Positions 1 to 11,664 of a DNA stretch of 64,000 nt are shown here, piece by piece (the first letter of the stretch is position 1; each line of letters starts with the position of its first letter). The notes beneath the pieces are model-generated. The model did not search any database, was not told the origin of the DNA, and saw nothing but the letters and a program-made list of their open reading frames with translations. Source of the stretch: Oenanthe sinensis (taxonomy: Eukaryota > Streptophyta > Magnoliopsida > Apiales > Apiaceae). The DNA is taken from contig CM053800.1 in NCBI GenBank assembly GCA_028671895.1, positions 21,101,886-21,165,885 of the forward strand, written 5' to 3'. Made by a program: the position numbers and the translations under genes.

Positions 1-448
1 ACTTGAAGACAAGACGGAAAAAGAAATGACACGGAAGAAATGCAGAGTTATATATTCTTAAAGGTGGAACCCCGGTTGGAATTGATTTATCATTTCCAAG
101 TCAAAAGGAGTTCGGTTCCAGACGCTCAGGAGACCGCAGTTTAGAGCGTAATGATTTATTTAATTAATAAATATTTTATTTATTTAGTAAATTATATTTA
201 TAAATATCTAAATAATATTAGATATTTATTTTTATAATTTCTGAATTAAATTTATTATTTATTAATCAAAGATTATAAGCTGTGCGGTTCGAAAAGCATT
301 TCTACGGAGCCTATCCATATAAGACGAAATAGGCCCCTTTGGTTTTTGAATTGAAAGTGGCAGGTAAAGTTTTACAAAGAAACCAATGGGAGCATGACAT
401 GTGTCCAATCAATTTGAAAAGAAAAAGAAATTGGCAGGTGGAAGAAAT

Positions 449-801
449 GTCATATCGAGAGATGCTAAAACAAATGTCATACCGAGCTTTGATTTAATAA
501 GTCATACCGAGCTATTCAAGTTAAAAGGTCATGCTGAAGCAAGTGGGAAAAATGTCATACCGACCAGAATGCAAAGGTCATACCGAATTTTCTGAAGACA
601 AGGTCATACCGAGGTATTTTTATTATATTAAAAAGTCATACCGATTTTTTAATTAATAAAAAAAGTCATACCGAATTTTCAGAAAGTCATACCGAATTTC
701 TGAAAGTCATACCGATTGAAAAAAGTCATACCCAGCTATTTCAAATGTCATACAAGGCTTAATTTCATTAAATAAAGTCATAGTGAAAAAGGTCATACAA
801 G
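449..801 (+). repeat. GTCATACCGA array in L1
   Basis: About fifteen copies of a ten-base word, consensus GTCATACCGA, separated by 15-35 irregular AT-rich bases. Some are exact and others vary in the last bases (for example GTCATACCCA, GTCATACAAG). The array ends just upstream of the TATA box, so it sits where an LTR enhancer would be. Open reading frames across it are artefacts of the repeated word. Confidence 0.85.
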
Positions 802-811
802 CTTAGAATTC

Positions 812-826
812 CTCTATAAATATGAG
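812..826 (+). promoter_or_regulatory. LTR TATA box of L1
   Basis: CTCTATAAATATGAG is the same core promoter string as in the LTRs of B; E has it with one change. It lies directly downstream of the ten-base array. Transcription would start some 25-35 bases further right, giving the R region. Confidence 0.7.
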
Positions 827-1234
827 GCTTGAGCTTCATAATTCAGAAGTAGAAAAATCAGTTCAAATTCAGAAATTTGTCTGCATTGTAATATTCACAG
901 ACTTTCTGTGCTGGTTTGATTTTAATTCCTTAAGTAGAACAATTCATGTCAAATTTGTTCTAGGAATTAAAGTTTATTCTACCGGATATTGTAACACCCA
1001 TTCAAGTTTAATATACATATTTAACTTGAATCTTGTATACTTATTTGCTAAATTTCTATATCTTAAATATTTTATCGTGAAAATAGAAAGCTAGTAAGTC
1101 AGCCTCCCAAACACTACAAAGACTCTAACCCTCAGCTAAAGCAATAATTTAATTCCGCAAATTCCAAAAAGAATTTTAAATTGTTGTGAGTATCGCATTC
1201 AACCCCCCTTCTACGATACTTCAGGGACCCAACA

Positions 1235-2283
1235 CGTAGCTACTCCGTGAATGGAGTCCCAACTCCCACTAAAGAGTGGTTTCCTCTCAAATCCATCAGT
1301 GGATTAGAGACCTTCTTTTAAAAGAATTGGATGTAAGAAATCCAGGGGGTCACCACCTTAGACAATGTATTGAGTATCTTATTAGCGTCTGTGGTGCCCC
1401 TAAATACCTGTAACGGTATCTGATGCTGCACTGCATCAAAAATGTCTTGGTCCAATACAAATGTGGCATCCGACAAGTTTGTTTCAAAAACATTTTCTTC
1501 ATTTATAGATGTGCCCTCATCTGATTGTGTTTCTTGAAGTAGAGGTCCTGCTAGTGTGAGCGCTAGTAGCGTGCGTGACTCTTCACAAGATGCCGCGGCC
1601 GGATGACGAATTTCAATAGAATCACCCATTTGATTGAGTGAATCCAGTGACTGTTGAATTGCCTTTTCAAATTCCATATCCCATCGAGAGGATAAGGAAG
1701 AGTCTACAGTTGTCTCTGGTTCAGTTCTCGATCTTTTTGTTGGTGCAGACAGAGCTACGGGTTCACTCATAGTTACACCTCTACCTTTTACTTTCCTAAT
1801 AGGTTTCTTTCTTTTTCTGATTAGACTCAATGAGGTTGAAGAAAGAGAAACTGTTTGGGGCTCTAACTCAGCTTGGGATTGAACCTGTGTGTTGTCAGGT
1901 TCATAGCCGAAGTCCTGAAGTGAAAGACTACAATTATAGTCCACCACAGATATATTTAAAGGTGCAGTAGGTATATTTATAGGTAGGAAATTAGAAGCCA
2001 GGGTTTGAGATATTACATGATGTTCCTGGGCTTCTTGTTCTGCATTCTGTTCTTCAATGGTGAAAGAGAATTACACTCTTGCTAATACAGTTCTGTTCCT
2101 TGCTGTAGAGTACAATGGCCTAAGTGCTAACACTTTTAACGGGACGTCTAGTGTGATTGCAGTTTTAATTAATGAATATTCATTTAAAAATATGATCCAT
2201 GGTCTAAACCTCTCAATTGAGAAGTTCATTGTATTAAAAAATCCTACAAAGTTTGTCTTCACAATTTCACAAAAACCAGCCAT
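1235..2283 (-). pseudogene. ORF3 of element A, N-terminal part, interrupted
   Basis: Reading leftward from the ATG at 2283, one frame stays open to 1318 apart from a single TAA at about 2071-2073. It meets a second stop at 1318 and is then cut by LTR L1. The N-terminus (MAGFCEIV) and a following segment ending near TLDVPL resemble the ORF3 start of element C (MAGNFVLK, TIDVPL). A serine-rich segment with an ELEKAI-like helix (here MEFEKAI) and a GTTDAN...VVTPW motif also recur in ORF3 of D and C. There is a basic RKRKKPIRK patch. I do not recognise the family and see no membrane segment or catalytic motif. It lies downstream of pol on the same strand, as a third gene. Confidence 0.7.
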
Positions 2284-2685
2284 TTTAATTTAAAATATTA
2301 CAAATATTAAATTACAAGGTGCAATAAAACAGAAAAAAATTACATGTCCAGAAATTTGAAAATTACATAGAAAAATTTAAAACCCTAATTGTTATTAATC
2401 ATTTAAGTCGTTTTTAATCAACCAGTACTACACAACAGTCCTTTAATCAGTAAAATCACAAATAGCTTCGATTTTGTCCAAGAAAAAGATCAGTCCAATC
2501 GATTTTAACAAAAATCGGGCAGAGATTCTTTGCTTTTAATCGTTTTAATCAGTACAAAGTAAGCATAAGCTTGTAATCAATAAGGAACTAGCAACTTTTA
2601 GCAGTTGAATTGATGATTGACAATCGATTTTAACAAGGGAGAAAAAAACTGTTCGTGTATATCATGTAAGTATTACTGTATAACT

Positions 2686-2958
2686 GAATATGACTTTTAA
2701 TAAAGACTCAATATGACTTTATTTATAAAACAGACACTGTATGACTTTTAAAATGTCATACCGAATAATAAAACAACTTAATTCAGTCGGTATGACTTTT
2801 AAAAAGTCATACTGATTTAATTAGAAAAACAAAATAGAATAATACGTAATATTAAAGACAAATAATACTCGGTATGACTTATTTGTATAAATACTCGGTA
2901 TGACTTTTTATATAAATAAAAAGTCATGCCGATTTTTTTTATAAAATAAGTCATGCTG
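2686..2958. repeat. GTCATACCGA words in both orientations, upstream of ORF3 in A
   Basis: About nine copies of the word or its complement (TCGGTATGAC), several as facing pairs that would form hairpins: around 2732-2763, 2783-2817 and 2892-2937. In the last, TCGGTATGACTTTTTAT faces AAAAAGTCATGCCGA. In the LTRs of L1, B and E the copies are mostly in one direction, so the inverted pairing is a feature of this internal array, with one similar pair in C's 3' LTR. Confidence 0.75.
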
Positions 2959-3293
2959 TATTAATATAGAATAATAATATATAATAGAATAATATAAAAT
3001 AATTACTTATATTATTAATTTTTTCTAAATTCGAAATAAAATAATAAAAATCATATTCGAATTTTAGATAAATTAATAATGATAAAATAAGTATTAACAA
3101 ATAATTTTTATTTAGAAACTTTAAGATAAATAACAATAATTTACATACTAATAAATTATTAAAGACATATAATAAATATTTATATTATTAACTGTTCTAA
3201 TTAATTTAGGAATTAAATTAACTCATGCTTAAATTAATTAATTAATTAATTAATTAATAACATAATCATTTATATTAATGTACAATAATAATT

Positions 3294-3295
<2 letters not shown>

Positions 3296-3341
<46 letters not shown>
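3296..3341. repeat. TA microsatellite
   Basis: Uninterrupted TA dinucleotides, about 23 units, in the spacer downstream of A's pol. Confidence 0.95.
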
Positions 3342-3344
<3 letters not shown>

Positions 3345-3548
3345 CATAAATGCCTATAAATACTTAACTTAAACAAAAGTACTTATGCTATAATTGAAAT
3401 AATTATCTATTAAGAATATTAAATTAATCTTAAGATAATTTTCTAAAAATTCATAAGCCCTAGGATTTTATTAATTCAAGTCTCATAAATTCTTTAAATA
3501 TTAACATTTAATATTTATGAGCTTAAATTAATTCTTAGCAACCAAAAA

Positions 3549-6500
3549 TTAGCCATTATTTAACATTCCAAGTTCACTATCCAACTTAGAGTATGTGGAT
3601 TCATCAAGTGGTTTCGTGAAGATGTCGGCTATTTGATCTTCTGTGGGTACAAAATATAGCACCACAGTTCCGTTCATGACATGCTCTCAGATAAAGTGAT
3701 AACTTATGTCAATGTGCTTGGTTCGCGAATGTTGTACAAGATTGTTGGAAATAGCTATAGCACTTGTGTTATCGCAGAAAATAAGAATTTTGTTCAACGC
3801 AAGTCCATAGTCATTTAGCTGATTCCTTATCCACAAGATCTGAGCACAACAGCTACATGCCGCTATGTATTCTGCTTCGGTTGTCGAGGTAAATACTGAG
3901 TGTTGTTTCTTGCTGTACCAGGAGATCAACCGACTTCCCAAAAACTGACAGCTTCCAGAAGTACTTTTCCTGTCCATCCTGCACCCTGCATAATCTGAAT
4001 TTGTATAGCCTATTAGGTCAAAACCTGTATCTTTAGGGTACCAAATTCCAAGATTTGGTGTATCCTTCAGATATCTAAAAATTCGTTTCACGGCTATTAG
4101 ATGAGATTCCCTTGGGTCAGATTGAAACCTTGCACATAAGCATGTTGCAAACATGATATCAGGTCTACTAGCAATTAGATATAGTAATGAGCCTATCATA
4201 CCTTTGTAGCTTGTGATGTCAACTTTCTTACCAGTTTCATCTTTGTCAAGCTTGGTGGCTGTTGACATTGGGATTTTTGCCGGTGAAGAATCTTCTAGAC
4301 TATATTTTCTGAGAAGATCCCTTACGTACTTTGATTGGTAAATAAAAATTTCATCTTCCTTTTGCTTTACTTGCAATCCAAGGAAGAATGACAGCTCACC
4401 CATCATGCTCATTTCATACCTGCTCTGCAGTAACTTAGCAAATCTTTTGCACAAGTTTTCTTTAGTAGAATCAAATATAATATCCTCAACATAAACTTGG
4501 ACAAATATCATATCTTTTTCATACAATTTATAAAAGAGAGTTTTATCTATGACACCTCTAATGAAACCATTTTCAAGTAAAAACACAGAGAGAGTGTCAT
4601 ACCATGTCCTTGGTAATTGCTTGAGTCCATTGAGAGCTTTGAATAGAAAATACATAAAATTAGAAAACTCTAAATTTTCAAAGCCAGGGAGTTGTTCCAC
4701 ATATACTTCCTCTTCTAACTCTCCATTCAGAAATGCACTCTTCACATCCATTTGATAAACTTTAAAATTGGAATGAGCTGCGAATGCCAGAAATATCCTG
4801 ATGGCTTCAAGTCTTGCAACTGGTGCGTAGGTCTCATCATAATCAATTTCTTCTTCCTAAGAGTAACCCTTTGCCACCAGTCTGGCTTTGTTTCTTGTTA
4901 CAATGCCATCACTGTCTAACTTATTCCTGTATACGCTTTTCATGCCAATAACGGATCTATCTTTAGGCCTGGGTACCAGTGTCCAGAATTTTTGTCTTTC
5001 AAACTGATTGAGCTCTTCTTGCATGGCAAGAACCCAATCTGGATCAATTAATGCATCTTCAATCTTCTTTGGTTCTTTTTGAGATAGAAAAACTGAAAAT
5101 AAACATTCATTTGAAGTTGCACTTTTGGTTCTAACTCCAACATCTGGATCACCTATGATCAATTCAAAAGGATGATATATGCTCTATATCCTTTCCCTGG
5201 GTAGGTTTGATCTTGATGATTCACCTCAAAATTCATTGTGATGTTGTGTTCTACAAGTTGATCCTTCATCTCCCTCTGAGTTGCTGCCAGGATGACTTGT
5301 TGATCCACCACTAGTATTAGTAGTATCTCCATTGTCACCATTGTTTCCACTACTATTACATGGATCATCATTATTATTATCATCATCATTTCCTGTTACA
5401 ACCTCAGGTTCTTCTTCGTCATCAAAATGTGAGTCTGGATAATTATCAAATTTTAATGACTCAAAAGAATCTTCAGTTTGGATACTTGGGAGTTTAGTGT
5501 CATCAAAAGTAACATCGACACTTTCTTTTACTTGGTGCTGATCAATTATGTACACCCTATATGCTCTTCTTGAATATCCGACAAAAATAGCTTCATATGC
5601 CTCGGCCTCGAACTTGCCACAATGTTCATCTCTATCCTTTAGCACATAGCATTTGGCTCCAAATACATGAAAGTACTTTAGAGTAGGTTTTTTGCCAGCC
5701 ATTAATTCATAGGGAGTCTTCATATGATCTTTGTTGATCAAGGGTCAATTCTGGGTATAACATGTTGTATTTACTGTTTCAGCCCAGAAGTAGATAGGTA
5801 ACCTTGATTCACTTAGCATAGTTCTTGCAGCTTCAATTAGGGTTCTATTTTTTCTTTCTACAACTCCATTCTGTTGCTGAGTCCTTGGTTCTGAATATTG
5901 TCTTGTTATCCCCTTGTCTGAGCAAAAGTTATTCAGAACTTCATTCTTGAATTATGCTCCATTATCTGATCTGATTGCCCGGACAGGTAACCTTGAATCT
6001 AACTCAATCAGCTTTACATGATCAATCACCAAATTTGGAGTTTCATCCTTAGAGTTCAAGAATAACACCCACGTGTATTTTATGAAGTCATCCACAATCA
6101 CTAAAGCGTATTTCTTTCTTGACATAGACATAATATTTACTAGACCAAATAAATCCATGTGAAGGAGTTGAAGTGGTTCAGTGATGTTTGTAGTGTCTGT
6201 GCCTCTGTGACTTGCTTTCTTTGACTTTTCTTTCTGACATGCCTCACACAAGCCTTCTTATGTAAATTCCACCGGAGGCAGTCCTCTCCCCAAATCTCTT
6301 TTGACTAAAGAGTTCATTGTTTTGAAGTTTAGATGTGAGAGTTTCTTGTGCCATAACCAGCTTTCTTCTAATGAAGCCTTTGAGTTGAAACAGTTTGCTT
6401 CATCTTCAGTTCCGGAGTTGAGATCGGCTATGTACAAGTTTCCTTTCCTTACTCCATGCAAGGCCAGTTTGTCATCTTTAGAATGAGCTATTAAGCAATT

Positions 6501-6782
6501 TTCCTTGATAAAGTTTACTTTATACCCTTTATCACAAAATATACTAACGCTGAGTAGATTGTTCTTAAGTCCTTCCACTAAAGAGACGTTTTCAATGATA
6601 ACATTTCCAGTATTTAACTTGCCATATCCCGTAGTCATCCATTTGTTGTTATATCTAAAGGTGACGATTGGATCAGCTCTTCCAACCACGTCTGATAGCA
6701 GGGCTTTATCTCCGGTCATATGCCTTGAAGATCCACCGTCCAGGATCCATATAACTCGGTTTACCTGTTTAACTCCCTGCAC
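3549..6782 (-). pseudogene. pol: Copia pol polyprotein of element A, broken
   Basis: Protease, integrase, reverse transcriptase and RNase H follow in Copia order, closely matching B's pol. Visible motifs are the protease region (DGGSSRHMTGD, where the catalytic D-S-G has become D-G-G), integrase zinc residues (WLWHKKLSHL, CEACQKEK), the integrase core (LLHMDLFG, RSDNG), and RNase H segments SDYAGCRMDRKSTSG and TEAEYIAA. The RT active site reads YVED instead of YVDD. Frameshifts or stops occur near 6255, 5948, 5745, 5165 and 4857, so only fragments are open (the longest is 3687-4751). There is no ATG at the start; pol opens just after a conserved TGCAG, as in B. The stop is TAA at 3549-3551. 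Confidence 0.9.
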
Positions 6783-6794
6783 ATATCAAACGGA

Positions 6795-9232
6795 TTAATT
6801 CGTCTTCGGATCCCAAAATTGATTGGGCCCGACATACTTAAAGAATTGACCTTTGTCAGCTTTGACAACAGATCCTTTTTTAATAACATCATTATCTTCT
6901 TTGACTGTTTCTACCTTCCTATAAACAGTCTTAACAACTTTCTATTTAGACTTAGGAATATATGATTCATTCTTCTCAAGTGAAGGAGTCACAGTCTTGG
7001 ATTTTGCGAATTTACTATTGTTGTGTTGTCTAGGTGTCATGTTATCTTTGTTAGCTATCATGCATTTAAAGTAAGCAGTCATAGCATTAAAAACATATAA
7101 CATACAATTCAATATTCCACAAGGTTTATGGAAAACATCAATAATAGGCATGTTAATCGACACAGTAGGTGGCTTAACAGATTCTACTTCAATTTTATCA
7201 GCAGATTTGAAGTTTTCAGTAGAATAAAACTTGTTGTTACTATCCCTACTGTTAACAAACGTGTTAGGTTTGTTCATTTTATTCTTTAAATCTTTTGCAC
7301 CTATACCAGGATTGGGCGACTTAGAAGTTCCCTCATCTTTCACTGGTGTCTCGGTGCACTCTTCTCTTTCTGGACATTAACTCTTTTTATGTCCTTAACC
7401 TGTTCTCCTCTCTTCTTCTCTTCCTCGAAATCCTCTAACTGCATTTCATATGAAATCAGTATGGAGATCTCAAGGATGGGTTCAACTATCGGTGTTATGA
7501 AGAGAGGTTTCGGCGTGTCTTTAACAACATGTGGGATACCCCTTTCTTCAGTACTTTTTCTGAAAGGGGTTATGTTGCTTGGCTTTCCTACAGATTTATT
7601 GTACTGGAAGCCTATTTCAACTTTACGATTTATTTCCTGATGGTCAACTAGGTTCTTTACAATATACGAGGAATTCTTATATGCAAGACACATTTTTTTT
7701 TCTTCCTCTATCTGGTTTCTGAGATTGGTTTCAACTAAAACATGACAGATGACTTTACTGGCTTGAACAGCTAAGTCCTCAGTCAACTTGACAGTCAACC
7801 GGTCATGATTTCTTTTTAACTGCTTTAGAACATCAGTCTCATCAATTAAATCTTTGATTTTGAGTCTGAGTTTCTTAACCTTATCTCTTTCGCCATCTAG
7901 TTCTCTTCCTAGCAGAGCAAATATTTTTGGGCAAGAAGGATTTACCTCTATTCCTCCTTGACGGGTGGGAGATAGTGATTCCTCGGATGAAGCCACAAGA
8001 GCAAGATTTCCTATCTCTTCCTCATCATCATTATCTGAGTCATCCTAGCTTTTGCCTTCTGCTAGATAGGACTTTCCTTGATGCTTTTTCACGAGCGTAT
8101 CATACTTATCTTTGAGCTCTTTGTAAGGCTCTCTCTTTTTCCCTTGCTTAGGCGTCTTGCACTCAGTTGTGAAGTGGCCTAGCTCATTACAGTTGAAGCA
8201 ACGAAACATGCTTCTATAAACTAAGCCGGTCTTGTAGCCGTTTTTTGATACTGCTGTCGAAGAATATCCTTTTTAGAATCTTCCAAAATTAGGCTTAACT
8301 ATGTTGGAGGAGTTTCTTCGGATTCTCATGTTACCAAACCTCCTGGCTCCCATAGCTAGAGATTCATCTTCCAGCTGATCTAGTTCTTCCAGCGAGTAGA
8401 ACTCACCATCTTCTTGTTTGTCAGAAGTACGTCCAAATTCTGGAACCATATACTTCGTTGAACTGTTAGAAGGTGCAACAACCTTCACTTCTACTTTCTC
8501 TGGAGCTTCTACCATTAATGCCTTGGAGGAACTCAGTACCTTACCTCTACCTTACATCTCTCTGATTTGGATCTATTCCAGTTCATAAGTTTTTAAAACT
8601 CCGGAGAGTCTTTCTAGGGTTACTTCTTTCATGTCCCTAGATTCCTAGATAGTTGCGATCCTGTGTTCCAAATGCTCACGTAAGGTCAGCAAAAACTTCC
8701 TGTTCACCTCCTGATTCTAATAATACTTTCCATTCATATTGAGCTTGTTTATTAGTTTGCTTAGTCTCTGAAACACCTCAGAGATACCCTCACCAGGGTT
8801 TGTTCTAAACTGCTCATATTGGGAAGTCAGGATCTCCAGTCTATTCTCCTTTACTTCCTCAATCCCCTCATTTATGATTTCAATTGTTTCCCAGATCTGT
8901 TTTATATTTTTGCAATTGACAACTTGATTGTACATTACGTATTCCAGGGATTCATTTAATATGAGTTTAAGGTTATTATCATGGGACACAGCTTCTACTT
9001 CCTCTTCTGTATAGTCTGCCAGACTTTTCAGAAACTGTCTATGGAGGATTACGACCCCATCTACCTGATGTTCGAGAATAACTGATATAGGGGGTTCAAC
9101 ACCTTTGGCCATGACTAATGCGTACTTAGGATTGGCAATCCCGATAAATAGTAGCATTTTATGTTTCCACAAGTTGTAGTGTTCTCTGTCGAACTGTGAA
9201 ATTTTGATGTTAGTCACTTTCTGGGTACTCAT
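6795..9232 (-). pseudogene. gag: Copia gag of element A, broken
   Basis: It begins with ATG at 9232 and MSTQKVTNIKISQFDRE, the same start as B's gag. It continues through the helical retrotransposon gag domain (8717-9232 open), a CCHC zinc-knuckle region near 8160-8215, and a lysine-rich C-terminal part. Open fragments are 8717-9232, 8273-8515, 7340-7996 and 6942-7343; stops and frameshifts separate them. The gag frame closes with TAA at 6795-6797, followed in frame by TGA before pol, exactly as in B. It would have formed the virus-like particle shell. It is now non-functional. Confidence 0.88.
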
Positions 9233-9422
9233 CTTTAATAAGATTAAAAATTAAGTGTTTCAAAAAAAATATTTTAATTTTTGACTGATAACAATTTTTG
9301 ATCAAAAATAATATTTAGAAAAAAATTATTTCGAATAAAAACTATTTCGAATTAAAAATAATTTTTGATGTCTGTATGAGTTGCGGAATTTTTGATTCGG
9401 ATATGATATTTAAAAATATCAA

Positions 9423-9438
9423 CCAGCTCTGATGCCAA
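9423..9438 (-). other. Primer binding site of element A
   Basis: Read on the minus strand this is TTGGCATCAGAGCTGG, one mismatch from the usual initiator-Met-tRNA complement TGGTATCAGAGC. It lies one base inside the LTR end at 9440 and identifies the right side of A as its 5' end. Confidence 0.85.
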
Positions 9439-9439
9439 T

Positions 9440-9493
9440 TGTTGGTCCCTGATATTGTAGAAGGGGGGTTGAATACAATATCTATAAATTATC
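9440..9493 (-). mobile_element. Stub of A's 5' LTR
   Basis: Starts TGTTGGTCCC and reads through the characteristic pyrimidine-block complement. It matches the first 54 bases of C's 3' LTR at 10296 with about two differences, then stops matching after 9493. The rest of A's 5' LTR is missing or displaced. Confidence 0.8.
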
Positions 9494-10295
9494 CACAAGC
9501 CCACCACAGGCCTCCAAAAGATTATGATTCTTGTCGGTGCGTTTAGTAGTAATACTCTTGCTTATATACCGAGCAAATTATCCCAATCTGCTCGATGTGG
9601 GACTGGGGTGTCACATACAGCTACCCATATTTCGTATATATAGAATAAATGTGGCCGCATTTAATTAACAATTGTACAATCGATATGTATTATTTCCATT
9701 TCATTTATTTTTGTTGATGGAGAAATATGGTAATCAACAAAGATCAAGGTTCTTTGCTGGAAAAAGATCTGAGGAAGCTGAGATGCGGTGGAGCGTGGTG
9801 GTTTATATGAGATTGGGAACTGAGATTGCTAGGTTTCAGAATAACTAAAGCTTTTCTACTTTGACGGCTGTGAGCTCTAATAATTCCGACCCCCAATAAT
9901 TTGCCTACATACCACTATTTATAGGGAAAATAGAGGATCAATCCTACGTAGTTCTTGGCAAAGCAGAGGCCCGTTAGGAAACCGGAGTTTCCTTCTTCGA
10001 ATCGAATGCAGAAATGGCAAGTGAAACCTTCCTGGAAGAGGACTCTACATTTGGGCTTGTTTGGATAGGTCAAAGTCCAGTATAAAATCCAAGTACTTCA
10101 TGGATCCGACATCTACCCGGAAACCGTAAGCTCTGGCCGGTCCGCTACAGCTATTTCCAAGGATACCTTGACTGGAGACCAGCACTATATCCACCACAAA
10201 TCGTAGGTCACGTCCTAAGCCCCTAGCCGAGGGCAACCCGCCTGAGTACAGGGAAAAGATCTTCCAAGGTAAGGTTAGTAGCATACCATAACTCC
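9494..10295. other. Unclassified 0.8-kb stretch, LTR-like on the minus strand
   Basis: Unlike the Copia LTRs on either side. On the minus strand there is a TATA box (CCCTATAAATAGTGG, 9911-9925) followed by an R/U5-like stretch. Further along, a TGTGACACCCCAGTCCC-type start at about 9623 leads into a second TATA-like string. An 80-codon minus frame (10045-10284) is not recognisable. It is probably one or two LTR fragments of other, perhaps Gypsy, elements. It separates a truncated LTR of A from a complete LTR end of C. I see no duplication marking a clean insertion. Confidence 0.4.
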
Positions 10296-10523
10296 TGTTA
10301 GTCCCTGATATCGTAGAAGGGGGGTTGAATACAATATCTATAAATTATCGCAGTATTTCAGATTTAGAAAATATTATTTTAATTAATCACAAAATATAAA
10401 TTTTAATGAAATAATGTTCAAGTAGAAGATATAATTTAATTTGAAAAGTATTACAAAATTTATCTGATCTGATTATATATAATTGATATAGTTAACTAGA
10501 ACAAGTTCGACATGAAGTGTTTT
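10296..10523 (-). mobile_element. C 3' LTR, terminal part, left of the B insertion
   Basis: Starts TGTTAGTCCC (the CA end of the LTR read on the minus strand) and follows the U5 pattern of these LTRs. It breaks at 10523 where B begins, and the LTR resumes at 22176. Joining the two sides restores the order seen in B's own LTR around the 'ttctgtg' and 'ttgttctag' words, showing that B landed in the R/U5 part of this LTR. The last five bases, GTTTT, are duplicated at 22171-22175. Confidence 0.88.
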
Positions 10524-10895
10524 TGAAAGGCATATGTCAAGGCCTATTTGTAATAAGTAGATGACAACTCAACTCAAGTAAGAAAATAAAGTAAGTAATA
10601 AATACTGAGGAAGGAATCAAGATGAAGACAGTCAACTAGACACAAAGAATCCTAATATCAGAAGTGTTCTAATGAAGCTGCTACTCTACACCGGAAGAAG
10701 TTCATTAATATGTTCAAGCGTCGGCGAAAAATAAAAGAGTAGTATTTCATAAGAGTTCAGAAGATACAGAAGATTTCAAGTGCCTACTACAAAGAGATTC
10801 CAAGAAAAGAAATAGTGAAGACAAAGCTAGAAGCCAAGACAAGACACAAAGACCACTACAGTAGAAATGAGAATCGACATTGTAGTTAGTCATCC

Positions 10896-10914
10896 GTGAA
10901 CCAGACCAGTGCAC
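10896..10914 (+). promoter_or_regulatory. Conserved AACCAGAC box in the LTR U3
   Basis: GTGAACCAGACCAGTGCAC with short complementary ends. The central AACCAGAC recurs in the LTRs of C (both types), D and G, and as AACTAGAC in E, although the rest of these LTRs has diverged. In G, D and C's 5' LTR it is followed by an ACGTCA or CGTCA word, the core bound by plant TGA-type bZIP factors. Confidence 0.5.
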
Positions 10915-11664
10915 AGGGTGTCAACAGTGTCAGTGAAGATTCGTCATCAAAAAGTTCAAGTGGTTAGAAAGGTTATTGTTGAAGAACAGAAGAGTTTTAT
11001 CTACATCAACAATAGTCAAGCCTTTAATTTAATTCTCTATTAATTAATTAAATTAATTAGTTAATTTAATTAGTAAATTAATTCACTCCAAAATTAATTT
11101 ATTTCTTAAATTAATTAAAGGATTAATTAATTTAGAATTATTTTGGAATGACAGAAGAAAGAAGCTGGAAGCTCAAAGGGATACAGAAACAGCTAAACAG
11201 GCCTGACAGTACTGACTTTAAGACAAGACGGAAAAAGTATTGACACGGAAGAAATGCAGAGTCATATATTCGTAAAAATGGAACCCCGGTTGGAATTGAT
11301 TTGTCATTTCCAAGTCAAAAGGAGTTCGGTTCCAGACCATCAGAAGACCGCAGTTTAGAGCGTAAGGATTTATTTAATTAATAAATATTTTATTTATTTA
11401 GTAAATTATATTTATAAATATCTAAATAATATTAGATATTTATTTTTATAATTTATGAATTAAATTTAGTATTTATTAATCAAAGATTATAAGCTGTGCG
11501 GGTCGAAAAGCATTTCTACGGAGCTGAATCACTACAGGACGAAATAAGCCCCTTTTGAATTGCAAATTGAAATGGCAGGAGCTTTATTTCTAAAGGAGCC
11601 AATGAGAGCTTGCCAAGTGTCCAGACAAGTGGAAAGAAATGAAAAAAAAGGCAGTGAATTCATA

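Larger units (their letters stand above)
1..1234 (+). mobile_element. L1: right part of a Copia LTR, cut by the window edge
   Basis: From base 1 the sequence tracks the LTRs of full-length element B at about 11220-12412: the same C-rich tract near 70, the AT-rich stretch at 150-270, the GTCATACCGA array, the TATA box and the terminal pyrimidine block. It ends in ACCCAACA at 1234, the usual CA end of these LTRs. No primer site follows. The next bases belong to ORF3 of element A on the other strand, so this is a 3' or solo LTR inserted into A. The flanking five bases are CGTAG; the matching left copy is outside the window. It is a diverged relative of B's LTR, not a copy. Confidence 0.85.
2284..3548 (-). 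promoter_or_regulatory. Spacer between pol and ORF3 of A, candidate internal promoter
   Basis: This 1.26-kb non-coding stretch separates the pol stop from the ORF3 ATG. It is AT-rich and carries an array of the same ten-base word found in this family's LTRs (2686-2958), a TA microsatellite and an apparent leader of about 400 bases before the ATG at 2283. I see no clear TATA box here, unlike in the equivalent spacer of C. A promoter role is inferred from the shared array only. Confidence 0.45.

Noticed and set aside
401..595. 64-codon plus frame
   Set aside because: It is produced by repeated GTCATACCGA words (recurring VIP and SYR codons) inside LTR L1. The same applies to the frame at 43229-43420.
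822..1094. 90-codon plus frame downstream of a TATA box
   Set aside because: It lies in the R/U5 part of the LTR, is AT-rich and hydrophobic by composition, and is not conserved as a frame in the B LTRs.
2057..2293. Plus-strand frame of 78 codons
   Set aside because: It is the antisense shadow of the conserved ORF3 start of element A.
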